Part shown: piece after piece, positions 18,146 through 29,123 of the stretch
How the letters are laid out: each line of letters opens with the position of its first letter
How positions within the stretch are numbered: position 1 is the stretch's first letter
Assembly: GCF_000420265.1 (NCBI RefSeq)
Contig: NZ_ATUP01000001.1
Coordinates: 2,418,001 to 2,482,000, forward strand
DNA length: 64,000 nucleotides
Source of the DNA: Oceanicaulis alexandrii DSM 11625
GTDB taxonomy: Bacteria > Pseudomonadota > Alphaproteobacteria > Caulobacterales > Maricaulaceae
Direction of reading: 5' to 3'
Program-made: the position numbers and the translations under genes
Notes under the pieces: model-generated
Seen by the model: only the letters and a program-made list of their open reading frames with translations
What the model was told of the DNA's origin: nothing
Database searches by the model: none

Positions 18146-18913
18146 CTACGCCCAGCTCCGCCAGGGCGCCGCCCCGCTTTCCCAGAGCTCTTCAAGCTGG
18201 TGCTTGTCGCGCAACGTATCCATGGCGGCCCAGAAGCCGTCATGCTTGTACACGCTCAACTTTCGGTCTTGCGCCAGTCTGATCAAGGGCGCCCGCTCCC
18301 ATGAAACATCATCGCCGTCGATGAGGTCGAGCACGCTGGGTTCACAGACGAAAAAGCCGCCATTGATCCACTGCCCATCGCCGGGAAGTTTTTCGTGGAA
18401 GCCCACAACATTGTCGCCATCAAGTTCGAGAGAGCCAAAGCGGCCCTTGGGCTGGATTCCCGTGACTGTGGCTGCGCACCCCGAGGCTTCATGGTGCTTG
18501 AGCAACTGACCGATATCGACATCGGACACACCGTCGCCATAGGTCAGGAAAAACCGATCGTCGAGGAACGGCGCCACGCGTTTCAAGCGGCCGCCTGTCA
18601 TGGAGTGCTCGCCGGTGTCGATCAGGGTAATTCGCCAGGACTCGCTGCGACGATGATGAACATCGATTCTGTCGTTTTGAAGATCAATGGTGACATCAGA
18701 GACGTGAAGCAGGTAATTCGCGAAGTACTCTTTGATCATATACCCTTTGTAGCCGCAGCAGATGACAAAGTCGTCAAATCCAAACTGGCTATAATGCTTC
18801 ATGATGTGCCAGATGATCGGCCGGCCGCCGATCTCGATCATCGGTTTGGGTTTCAAATGGGATTCCTCGCTAATGCGTGTTCCCAATCCGCCAGCGAGAA
18901 TTACGACTTTCAT
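18146..18913 (-). CDS. rfbF: Glucose-1-phosphate cytidylyltransferase
   Basis: Makes CDP-glucose from glucose-1-phosphate and CTP. The nucleotide-binding motif VVILAGGLGTRISEES opens the protein, followed by KPKPMIEIGGRPIIWHIMKHY; YGDGVSDVD near 125 carries metal-binding aspartates. I chose ATG 18913 (255 residues) because AAGGTGG lies 8 bases upstream; GTG 18925 is in frame and possible. First enzyme of the CDP-sugar route in this cassette. Confidence 0.93.
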   Translation of the reverse strand: MKVVILAGGLGTRISEESHLKPKPMIEIGGRPIIWHIMKHYSQFGFDDFVICCGYKGYMIKEYFANYLLHVSDVTIDLQNDRIDVHHRRSESWRITLIDTGEHSMTGGRLKRVAPFLDDRFFLTYGDGVSDVDIGQLLKHHEASGCAATVTGIQPKGRFGSLELDGDNVVGFHEKLPGDGQWINGGFFVCEPSVLDLIDGDDVSWERAPLIRLAQDRKLSVYKHDGFWAAMDTLRDKHQLEELWESGAAPWRSWA

Positions 18914-18927
18914 AGCATTAGCCACCT

Positions 18928-20352
18928 TCAGGATTCCGTATTGTGTTCTGAAGCAGGTTCAGTATCGGCCTGGTCACAATGATCATCGGCTTTCATTTCA
19001 GTGCGGACTTTCTCGAGTAAAGCGCTGGCCGCTACGTCCTCGGGCTGCAACTTCAGCAGCGATTTCAGCGTCTTTTCGGCGTCCGCAAACTGCCCTTTGG
19101 AAAACTGGGCGTCCGCCCGTTTCTTTCGTGCATGTGCAATGGTTTGATGGATCAGCTCCAGTTTCTTGGGGGCTGCCCGCGCCATGACGGACTCGATGCC
19201 CGGCAGGACTGAATGGACAAGCTGCGAGGCGTCATGAACCGTGTTTGCTCCGACGCCGTCGCAGTCCATGACAAAGACCAGGCCGTCCGCACTGGTCTTG
19301 CTTTTGGTCACGCCAAATTTGACGGGGTCATTCTTAATGGCCTTGATATCCACCCCCGTCATGCTCACCGACCATTTTTCCGCGAGCTCGCCGATCAGCT
19401 CCAGCTCTGTTTGAAGGTGTGAGCTGTCGTGTCGATCAACCGCTCCGTCCAGAAGGTACTGGATTGCACCTTCATTATTGAAGTTGAGTTCGCGCCCGAT
19501 CACTTTTTCTATTTCAGGCTTCATTCGCAATTGCGCTGAAATAATCGTGGCCGCGTTAGATGTAATAGAGACTCCATCTATGCCGCTAACATCTTTCGCC
19601 TGGATTTTCGCGTCGCCAGCAAATGATTTATACATTTCTGACTGACTCTGGGGCAGCCTGATATGACCAGATTGACTTTTTCCTCCGGCGCCGGAGACGA
19701 AAAGGGTCCGCTCGATTTCAAGCAGGTCCTTACCAAAAGCCAGATTCATATATCCTGAATCAAAATCAGGAATTATGTCCAGAATATAGGCGCCGCGGGC
19801 GGACTTGATTTTCTCTAATAATTGTCTCGAGACAAAGTTTCGGTAAACTCCCGGACCTGTGCCTATTCGCAGTTTATATGAGTAGGCGTTTTCGATAACA
19901 GAAATAGTGTTATCGACATATTTTGCATCTGTTCCGGTTGTAAACCGGATTGTATTCTGCATGGGTAAATATGGGTAGTCTGGCCACTTGTATCGTGCTG
20001 AGGGGCAGCGCAAAACATCTGCACTAGACAGCCCAAGATAAAAATCAGCCCATAAGAGTGCATCTGGCAAAATGGCGTCATCATCGCCAATAACACAGAC
20101 ATATTGACCGGAGGTTTGATTGAGTGCTGCTTCCCAATTTTCCGTCATTGAGGAAATATCTGGTCTGTGAAAATATTTTACTTTCTTGAGGCAATCAATT
20201 TTTTCAATTTTATCTGAAAGCGCATCAACCGGGCTGCAATCGTGCACGATGATTTCGAAATCATCGTAATCGAGACTTAATGCAGAGCGTGTGGCTTCAA
20301 TAGCATAAAAGCCACGGTTCTTAGTGGGTATTACAATTGAATACTTAGTCAT
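18928..20352 (-). CDS. Family 2 glycosyltransferase with helical C-terminal extension
   Basis: 474 residues. The N-terminus has the GT-A pattern YSIVIPTKNRGFYAIEATRS and GDDDAILPDALLW near 95 as the DxD-type metal site. After about residue 260 there is no second catalytic motif; the C-terminal 70 residues resemble a TPR-like helical pair (FADAEKTLKSLLKLQPED). The first half of the gene is clearly richer in A+T than the neighbours, which suggests the gene came with the surface-sugar cassette by transfer. First gene of the minus-strand run, so the cassette promoter should lie just beyond 20352. Confidence 0.82.
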   Translation of the reverse strand: MTKYSIVIPTKNRGFYAIEATRSALSLDYDDFEIIVHDCSPVDALSDKIEKIDCLKKVKYFHRPDISSMTENWEAALNQTSGQYVCVIGDDDAILPDALLWADFYLGLSSADVLRCPSARYKWPDYPYLPMQNTIRFTTGTDAKYVDNTISVIENAYSYKLRIGTGPGVYRNFVSRQLLEKIKSARGAYILDIIPDFDSGYMNLAFGKDLLEIERTLFVSGAGGKSQSGHIRLPQSQSEMYKSFAGDAKIQAKDVSGIDGVSITSNAATIISAQLRMKPEIEKVIGRELNFNNEGAIQYLLDGAVDRHDSSHLQTELELIGELAEKWSVSMTGVDIKAIKNDPVKFGVTKSKTSADGLVFVMDCDGVGANTVHDASQLVHSVLPGIESVMARAAPKKLELIHQTIAHARKKRADAQFSKGQFADAEKTLKSLLKLQPEDVAASALLEKVRTEMKADDHCDQADTEPASEHNTES

Positions 20353-20783
20353 TAGTCTTTGATCCGATGGTCGTACAATTCCACAGCGTGGCGGCGATTC
20401 AGCGATTGTTTTATACGCGCAAGGGCGTCCGTGTCCTGCGCCCTCTCAGTGTGATGCAGTGTGTGGGATTCCTAGTTCATCTATGGGAATTGATCGAGTG
20501 CGCTTCAGGGCGTTCGGCTCACTGATCGATACTCCCTGCTGCGAAAGGGCGTGAGGAGGGCGGGGCGGTTTCTCCCACTTTATGTCTCATGGATTGAAAC
20601 GCGCCCTCTCACTCGCCTGCTTCCCCTTGTTCGAGCGGGAGAGGGGAGGCGTTGCGGCGTCTCATCGCGAACCGCCCCTCTTGCTTGATCGGGGGCGCTG
20701 GCGGGCCTAGTGTCGCGCGCGATTTCAAGTCTGGGGGCTTGCGCCCCTGTCCCTGACCTTTTGACGACCGGACCCGCCGCGCG
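20353..20783. other. 431-bp intergenic region between sugar cassette and glyQ
   Basis: Divergent spacer that should hold the promoters of the cassette (minus) and of glyQ (plus). No convincing coding frame: the short frames here lack ribosome binding sites and family motifs. It contains a GC-rich interrupted inverted repeat at about 20602-20650 (CCCTCTC and GAGAGGG arms). I could not assign -35/-10 boxes with confidence. Confidence 0.6.
20602..20650. repeat. Interrupted GC-rich inverted repeat upstream of glyQ
   Basis: Arms CGCCCTCTCACTCG and CGAGCGGGAGAGGGG are imperfect reverse complements separated by about 16 bases, with an extra CGCCT/AGGCG pair inside. The shape resembles dispersed REP-like elements, but no second copy was found in the window. 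Confidence 0.4.
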
Positions 20784-21674
20784 ATGACCGCTTCCAAAGC
20801 CCCCAGTTTTCAGGACCTGATCCTGACCCTTCAACGCTATTGGGCGGACCAGGGCTGCGCCATTCTGCAGCCCTATGACACCGAAGTGGGCGCGGGCACG
20901 CTGCACCCGGCGACGACGCTGCGCTCGCTGGGCTCAAAGCCCTGGCGCGCGGCCTATGTGCAGCCCTCGCGCCGTCCTGCGGATGGCCGCTATGGCGAGA
21001 ACCCCAACCGGCTGCAGCACTATTACCAGTTTCAGGTGCTTCTGAAGCCGAGCCCGGCCAATCTGCAAGAGCTGTATCTGGGCTCGCTCGACGCCATCGG
21101 CATCGACCGCAAGCTGCATGATGTGCGCTTTGTGGAAGATGACTGGGAGAACCCCACCGTGGGCGCCTGGGGGCTGGGCTGGGAAGTCTGGTGCGACGGC
21201 ATGGAAGTGAGCCAGTTCACCTATTTCCAGCAGGTCGGCGGCATGGATGTGGAGCTCGTCTCCGGCGAGCTGACCTACGGCCTCGAACGCCTCGCCATGT
21301 ATGTGCAGGGCGTGGAGAATGTTTACGACCTCGATTTCAACGGCGCCGGCATGAGCTATGGCGACGTGTTCCTGGAGAACGAGCGCCAGCAATCGGCGTT
21401 CAATTTCGAGCATGCCGATGTGGACATGCTGATCAAATGGTTCGCCGACGCGGAAACCCAGTGTCAGGCCCTGCTGGCGCTGGAGACCCCGCTGCCGCTG
21501 CCCGCCTATGACTGGTGCCTGAAAGCGTCCCATTTGTTTAACCTGGTGGATGCGCGCGGGGCGATTTCGGTGGCCGAGCGCGCCAGCTGGATCGCGCGGG
21601 TGCGCGAGCTGGCCAAGGGCTGCGCCAGCGCCTGGGTCCAGCTCGAGAAACAACGTGAGGAGGCCGCGGCATGA
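20784..21674 (+). CDS. glyQ: Glycyl-tRNA synthetase alpha subunit
   Basis: Catalytic subunit of the alpha2beta2 glycyl-tRNA synthetase, which charges tRNA-Gly. 296 residues, standard length. Class II features: [24 protein letters not shown] at the start (listed here in parts: [15 protein letters not shown]), [27 protein letters not shown] and [12 protein letters not shown] (motif 3). Its TGA overlaps the ATG of the glutathione S-transferase gene, which separates it from glyS. Confidence 0.96.
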   Translation: MTASKAPSFQDLILTLQRYWADQGCAILQPYDTEVGAGTLHPATTLRSLGSKPWRAAYVQPSRRPADGRYGENPNRLQHYYQFQVLLKPSPANLQELYLGSLDAIGIDRKLHDVRFVEDDWENPTVGAWGLGWEVWCDGMEVSQFTYFQQVGGMDVELVSGELTYGLERLAMYVQGVENVYDLDFNGAGMSYGDVFLENERQQSAFNFEHADVDMLIKWFADAETQCQALLALETPLPLPAYDWCLKASHLFNLVDARGAISVAERASWIARVRELAKGCASAWVQLEKQREEAAA

Positions 21675-22273
21675 CCGTGCATCTGTATTACAACCCGCAA
21701 TCGCGGGCGGTGATGACGCTGTGGCTGCTGGAAGAGCTGGGCGTGTCCTACGACCTCAAGCCGGTCGACTATGAAGACGGCTCGATGCGGTCTGAAAGCT
21801 TCCTGGCGCTCAACCCGATGGGCAAGATCCCGGTGATCGTCGACGGCGAAACCGTGGTCACCGAGACCGTCGCCATCGCGCTGTATCTGGCGGACAAGTA
21901 CAAGGACAACGCCGATCTGGCGCCGGGGATTGATGACCCGCGCCGCGGCGAATACCTGCGCTGGATCGTCTTTCAGGCGGCCTCCATCGAGCCGGCCATG
22001 CTGCAGGCGGGCATGAAGTTTGAAACCAATCAGCGCTCGGCGGGCTGGGGCAATGTCCAGCTGGTGGCGAAGGTGCTGGAAAACCGCCTGTCGCTGGCGA
22101 ACCCGTACCTGTTCGGCGACTGGTTCACCGCGGCGGATCTGATTATGGGCGGGGCGGTGAACTGGGCGATCCAGTTCGACATGTTCCCCAAGACCCCGGC
22201 GCTTAGCGCCTACGCCCAGCGGATCACCGAACGGCCCGCCTTCCAGCGCGCGTTCGCCACCCAGAATTCCTGA
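21671..22273 (+). CDS. Glutathione S-transferase family protein
   Basis: 200 residues with a thioredoxin-fold N-domain ([18 protein letters not shown]; the Ser or Tyr near the N-terminus would be the catalytic residue), the GSH-binding cis-Pro segment MGKIPVI and the [16 protein letters not shown] motif with its ETxAI pattern, then an all-helical C-domain with [13 protein letters not shown]. Wedged between glyQ and glyS with a 4-base overlap to glyQ, so it is co-transcribed with them; substrate unknown. Confidence 0.9.
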   Translation: MTVHLYYNPQSRAVMTLWLLEELGVSYDLKPVDYEDGSMRSESFLALNPMGKIPVIVDGETVVTETVAIALYLADKYKDNADLAPGIDDPRRGEYLRWIVFQAASIEPAMLQAGMKFETNQRSAGWGNVQLVAKVLENRLSLANPYLFGDWFTAADLIMGGAVNWAIQFDMFPKTPALSAYAQRITERPAFQRAFATQNS

Positions 22274-22302
22274 TTTAGACCTTTCGAGTAACGCATCTCC
22301 CC

Positions 22303-24696
22303 ATGGCCCAGTTTCTGTTTGAAATCTTCTGCGAGGAAATCCCCGCGCGCATGCAGGCGCGCGCTGAGGACGACCTCAAACGCCTGATGTCTGAGCGCCT
22401 GAAAGAGGCGGGCCTGAATTGGGACAGCCTTGAAGCCTTTTCCGGCCCGCGTCGTCTGGGCCTTGTGATCGAAGGCCTGCCGCACAAGACCGCCGACGTG
22501 CGCGAAGAGCGCAAGGGGCCGCGCACCGACGCGCCGGAAAAAGCGCTGGAAGGCTTCATGCGCGGCGCCGGGATCGACAGCCTGGATCAATGCAAGATCG
22601 AAGAGGGCAAAAAGGGCAGCTTCTATATCGCCGTCATCGAAAAGCCGGGGCGCGAAACCGCCCAGGTGATCTCAGAGGCCGTGCCGGAGATCATCAAGAG
22701 CTTCCCCTGGCCCAAATCCATGAAGTTCGGCGAGGGCGAGCGCGCCCAACGCTGGGTGCGCCCGCTGCGCTCGCTGATCTGTCTGCTGGACGGTCAGGTG
22801 ATCGACACGGAAGTGTTTGGCATCACATCGGGCAAGACCACCGATGGTCACCGCGTGCACGGCGCCGGCCCGTTCGAGGTGTCTGACTTTGCCGATTACG
22901 AGGCCAAGCTGCGCGCAAACGGCGTGATCTTGCGCCGGGATGAGCGCAAACAGCTGGTGCTCGAGGGCGCCCGCCGCGTCTGTGAAGAGGCGGGGCTGGA
23001 GCTGATCGAGGATCAGGGGCTTCTGGAAGAGGTGACGGGGCTCGTTGAGCATCCGGCGCCGATCCTGGGCGATATGGACCCGGACTTTCTCGATCTGCCG
23101 CCTGAAGTCATCGCGCTGACTATGAAGACGCACCAGAAATACTTCGCGGTGCGTGACCCGAAATCCGGCAAGCTGACCAGCAAGTTCGTCGTCCTCGCCA
23201 ATCAGGACGCGCCCGATGGCGGCAAGGCGATCGCGGCGGGTAATGCCCGCGTGCTGTCCGCCCGCCTGTCAGACGCCCGCCATTTCTGGGATCTTGATCG
23301 CAAGACCGGGCTGGAGGCGATGGCGTCCGAGCTCTCCAAGGTCACCTTCCACGAAAAGCTGGGCACGGTGGCCGACAAGGTCGAACGCGTCGCCAAGCTG
23401 GCGCGCGAGTTGGCCCCGGTCGTGGGCGCCGATGCGGACATGGCCGAAAAGGCCGCGCGCTTGGCGAAGGCCGATCTGGTCAGCCAGATGGTCTATGAAT
23501 TCCCCGAGCTTCAGGGCGCCATGGGCCGCTATTATGCGCTGGATAAAATCTCTGAATCCCCGGCCGAGCGAAGCGAGAGCCGGGGCCTCGGAGATCGGTC
23601 TGCACAAGGTCCCGGCTCGGCTTCGCCGTCCGGGAATTCAGGTGTGTTTGAGGGTCTGTCAAAAGACCAGATCGAACAGATCGCCGACGCCATCAAGGAC
23701 CATTACAAGCCCCAAGGCCCGTCAGACGCCGTGCCGACCGCGCCGGTCAGCGCCGCGGTCGCTTTGGCGGACAAGCTGGATACGCTGGTGGGCTTCTGGG
23801 CCATTGATGAAAAACCGACCGGTTCGAAAGACCCGTTCGCCCTGCGCCGCGCTGCGCTGGGGGTGATCCGGATTTTGTTAGTAGAAGAAATTCGTATACG
23901 TCTCCATTCGGTAAGTGCGACACACTGGTTGGATTTTGCGTCAGCAATCAATACGAGTTGGGTACGCGATATTCGGTCAAGTTTGCACTTGCCAGAGGGT
24001 GTTGAGCTACAGCTCTCTTTCGATGCTACTATGCTACCTTTTGCCGCTGAAAGTACAGGATCAGTTTCTGGTGCTGCGGAAGATGTTGTTCGTGCGGTGA
24101 ACGAAACTCTTTTGTGCAAGACCAAAGACCTCCTCGCCTTCTTCGCCGACCGCCTGAAAGTCCACCTCAAGGACGAAGGCGTGAAATACGACGTCATCGA
24201 CGCCGTGTTCGCGCTGGGCGATGACGATCTGGTGCGCGTCACCAAGAAGGCCCGCGCGCTGCAAGCCTTCATGAACACAGATGACGGTCAGGCGCTGCTG
24301 CAGGGCTATCGCCGCGCGGCGAACATTCTGGCGGCGGAAGAGAAGAAGGGCTTTGATCTGGCCTCGGCCCGCGTCGAAGCCGTTGAGGGCTCGGACGTGG
24401 ACACCGACGCCGCCCTGATGATCGCCATCGCCAAGACCGCGGAGGCCGCTGAAGAGCGCGCCTTGATCGCGGCCATCGAGGGCGCGGACGAAGTGGCCTC
24501 GGTTGCTCTGTCCAAGGAAGACTTTGAAGGCGCCATGTCGGCGCTGTCGCAGCTGCGCGAACCGGTCGACGCCTTCTTCGAGGCGGTTGTCGTGAATGAC
24601 AAAGACGATATGGTGCGTCGCAATAGATTGTTGCTGTTGTCGCGGATTCGCGCGGCGGCCGATCAAGTGGCGGATTTCTCACGGTTGGAAGGGTAG
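22303..24696 (+). CDS. glyS: Glycyl-tRNA synthetase beta subunit with two unusual inserts
   Basis: tRNA-binding subunit of glycyl-tRNA synthetase. 797 residues, longer than the usual roughly 690. The standard landmarks are present: FEIFCEEIPARMQ at the start, FSGPRRLGL near 46, MKTHQKYFAVRD near 275, an HD-like region, KLDTLVGFWAIDEKPTGSKDPFALRRAALGVIR near 485-517 (quoted here only as a span) and DLLAFFADRLKV. Two extras explain the length. About 30 residues (417-446) are encoded by a palindromic element at 23552-23641. Some 80 residues (about 525-605) come from DNA of about 47% GC. Both are in frame, so the gene is probably still functional. Confidence 0.95.
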   Translation: MAQFLFEIFCEEIPARMQARAEDDLKRLMSERLKEAGLNWDSLEAFSGPRRLGLVIEGLPHKTADVREERKGPRTDAPEKALEGFMRGAGIDSLDQCKIEEGKKGSFYIAVIEKPGRETAQVISEAVPEIIKSFPWPKSMKFGEGERAQRWVRPLRSLICLLDGQVIDTEVFGITSGKTTDGHRVHGAGPFEVSDFADYEAKLRANGVILRRDERKQLVLEGARRVCEEAGLELIEDQGLLEEVTGLVEHPAPILGDMDPDFLDLPPEVIALTMKTHQKYFAVRDPKSGKLTSKFVVLANQDAPDGGKAIAAGNARVLSARLSDARHFWDLDRKTGLEAMASELSKVTFHEKLGTVADKVERVAKLARELAPVVGADADMAEKAARLAKADLVSQMVYEFPELQGAMGRYYALDKISESPAERSESRGLGDRSAQGPGSASPSGNSGVFEGLSKDQIEQIADAIKDHYKPQGPSDAVPTAPVSAAVALADKLDTLVGFWAIDEKPTGSKDPFALRRAALGVIRILLVEEIRIRLHSVSATHWLDFASAINTSWVRDIRSSLHLPEGVELQLSFDATMLPFAAESTGSVSGAAEDVVRAVNETLLCKTKDLLAFFADRLKVHLKDEGVKYDVIDAVFALGDDDLVRVTKKARALQAFMNTDDGQALLQGYRRAANILAAEEKKGFDLASARVEAVEGSDVDTDAALMIAIAKTAEAAEERALIAAIEGADEVASVALSKEDFEGAMSALSQLREPVDAFFEAVVVNDKDDMVRRNRLLLLSRIRAAADQVADFSRLEG
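23552..23641. repeat. 90-bp palindromic element inserted in frame in glyS
   Basis: The ends CTGAATCCCCGG (23552-23563) and CCGGGAATTCAG (23630-23641) are inverted with one mismatch. Inside are two further hairpins: CCCCGGC/GCCGGGG (23558-23564 with 23579-23585) and TCCCGG/CCGGGA (23610-23615 with 23630-23635). The length is exactly 30 codons without a stop. It falls in the loop where ordinary GlyS reads directly from the YYAL segment into the ADAIKDHYKP segment. The layout is like mobile palindromic repeats that settle in genes in Rickettsia; identity with a known family is not claimed. Confidence 0.75.
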
Positions 24697-24749
24697 GCGC
24701 GGGGGCGTCTGCTCTTTTCTCCGTTTTGACGATCAGGAAGGTGAGCCCC

Positions 24750-27416
<2,667 letters not shown>

Positions 27417-27447
27417 ACCGACGCGTAAGTCATTGCGGAATAAAGCC

Positions 27448-27486
27448 GGGCCCGCCCTTTCACTTGAAGGAGCGGGCCCTTGCCTT
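27448..27486 (+). terminator. Probable terminator after ppdK
   Basis: GGGCCCGC (27448-27455) pairs with GCGGGCCC (27472-27479), giving an 8-bp stem, followed by a weak T-rich tract (TTGCCTTATTT). It lies about 30 bases after the ppdK stop. Confidence 0.65.
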
Positions 27487-27606
27487 ATTTCAGACATGGC
27501 GGATCTGTATTGACCCCGGCTTCATCCAGGCTCACCACTATTCGCGTGTGAGCAACCAAGTCCGATGATATGGTCTTGTTCTTGCGGGTTGAGACGCGCC
27601 TGATAA

Positions 27607-28386
27607 ATGGCGGCCGCCCTGGAGTTTGACAGTTTGACGGTTTCGACACTTCTCCTTCGCGCGAAAAGCGCTCTGGCCGGGATCGGCGTGATTGCGGCCT
27701 TCGCCGTGATCGGCGCCGGCATCAGCCTGGCGCCCGAGCGCGCACAGCAGCAGGATGAAGCGGGCGAACTGCGCGAGCTGGCGCTTGAATTCCTGGAATT
27801 TGAGCAATCCCGCACGCCGCAACTGGACGATGTCCCGTTCACCTTCGCCTCCTTCGAGATTGATTCTGACGCCGAGCAGGGCGCCGTGCTTGTTCAGCGC
27901 GCGATTGCAAGCGTCAGCGCGTTCGATCTCAACGATCTGGACGCCGCTCGCAACGCCGCGCGTGAGCGTCGCTGCCTGGCGGAAGCGATCTATTACGAAG
28001 CGCGCAGTGAAACCCTGGCCGGGCAGATGGCCGTGGCCGAAGTGGTGATCAATCGCAGCCGCCACCGCGCCTATCCCAATTCGATCTGCGGCGTGGTGTA
28101 TCAAGGCTCAGAGCGCCGCACCGGTTGCCAGTTCACCTTCACCTGTGACGGCTCGATGATTTCCGCGCCCTATGGCCGGGGCTGGGATCGCGCCCAGAAT
28201 GTCGCCGATCACGCGCTGATGGGCTTCGCCCGCCCGGTCACCAATCGCGCCACGCACTATCACACCACCGCTGTGGACCCGCACTGGAACGATTCCCTGG
28301 TGCGCACGCGCCGGATCGGCTCGCACATCTTCTATCGCTTCCCCAACCGGTCAGAGCGCCGTTTGCTGGCGGAACGCGAAGCCTGA
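27607..28386 (+). CDS. SleB-type cell wall hydrolase
   Basis: 259 residues, one N-terminal membrane segment at about 23-45 (ALAGIGVIAAFAVIGAGISL) and then a C-terminal hydrolase_2 domain from about 115: CLAEAIYYEARSETLAGQMA with the catalytic Glu, VAEVVINR, SICGVVYQG, CQFTFTCDG and ATHYHTTAVDPHW. This fold cleaves the glycan strands of peptidoglycan in the SleB family; here it is probably periplasmic and membrane-anchored. The ATG at 27607 lies 190 bases downstream of ppdK and is flanked by terminators on both sides, so it is probably its own transcription unit. Confidence 0.88.
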   Translation: MAAALEFDSLTVSTLLLRAKSALAGIGVIAAFAVIGAGISLAPERAQQQDEAGELRELALEFLEFEQSRTPQLDDVPFTFASFEIDSDAEQGAVLVQRAIASVSAFDLNDLDAARNAARERRCLAEAIYYEARSETLAGQMAVAEVVINRSRHRAYPNSICGVVYQGSERRTGCQFTFTCDGSMISAPYGRGWDRAQNVADHALMGFARPVTNRATHYHTTAVDPHWNDSLVRTRRIGSHIFYRFPNRSERRLLAEREA

Positions 28387-28407
28387 CCCCGGCAAATCCT
28401 GAACCAG

Positions 28408-28435
28408 AAAGGCCGCCCCAAGGGCGGCCTTTCTC
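28408..28435 (+). terminator. Bidirectional terminator between SleB-type gene and zinc-ribbon gene
   Basis: AAAGGCCGCCC (28408-28418), loop CAA, GGGCGGCCTTT (28422-28432): an 11-bp perfect stem with A- and T-runs at its feet, so it can stop transcripts from either side. The two flanking genes are convergent. Confidence 0.85.
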
Positions 28436-28457
28436 ATATGCGTGAGTTGACCCTGGA

Positions 28458-28922
28458 TCAGGTTGTCGGGGGAGCGTCTATCCGGAAGCCCTTGATGGGT
28501 TTGAGCACCGGCTCCAGCACCAGATAGGGCACGCCGATCATCGCCATCAGCGTCCAGAACCCCACAAACAACAGCGCGCCCCAGGCGAACAGACCGCTAT
28601 CCTGAGCCATGTCGAGAATGCCGACGCAGATCAATATGCCAATGCCGATCCCGACGCCGCCCAGAACCAGAGTCAGCATGGATTTGGTGATCGCTTTGCG
28701 CCACATGGCTGGGGTCATTTTCTGACAACCCGGACATTTCACCGGATCGTTGGAAAAATCGCGCACCATTTCGTTACGCATTTTCTCGCGAAGCTTCATC
28801 TCCGCTTCATAGGAGTTTTCAGAAGATTCCGCCTTTATTTCGGCGTTGAAGCGATAGCGGGTATCGCACATCGAACAGGTCTGCTCGCGCGTGAGCATGT
28901 TCTTGGCTTCCCAAGTCGCCAT
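28458..28922 (-). CDS. Zinc-ribbon membrane protein, uncharacterised
   Basis: 154 residues from ATG 28922, which follows a near-perfect AAGGGGGA ribosome binding site; an upstream in-frame start at 28958 is less likely. The N-terminus has two CxxC pairs (CSMC at about 17-20 and CPGC at about 63-66) that could bind one zinc ion. A charged, Glu/Lys/Met-rich helix lies between them. Two membrane helices follow (TLVLGGVGIGIGILICVGIL and FAWGALLFVGFWTLMAMIGV). I do not recognise the family. The layout suggests a sensor or scaffold with its zinc finger in the cytoplasm. Confidence 0.7.
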   Translation of the reverse strand: MATWEAKNMLTREQTCSMCDTRYRFNAEIKAESSENSYEAEMKLREKMRNEMVRDFSNDPVKCPGCQKMTPAMWRKAITKSMLTLVLGGVGIGIGILICVGILDMAQDSGLFAWGALLFVGFWTLMAMIGVPYLVLEPVLKPIKGFRIDAPPTT

Positions 28923-29123
28923 GGTGTCCCCCTTCGACGAAAGTCGACCTGCACTCAAAATGTCGGGTCTGGACTCATAGTTTGTCAGCTAGAGATCGAA
29001 GTCCAGTTGGAAATGACGGGTGCGGACTTTCGCTGCGCGCTTAATCGATCCTCCGGGCTGGCTTCCTCACAGAGCACATTCTAAGATTGCCGTTGATACG
29101 CATCGAAGGGGGGCTTGGGGCCT

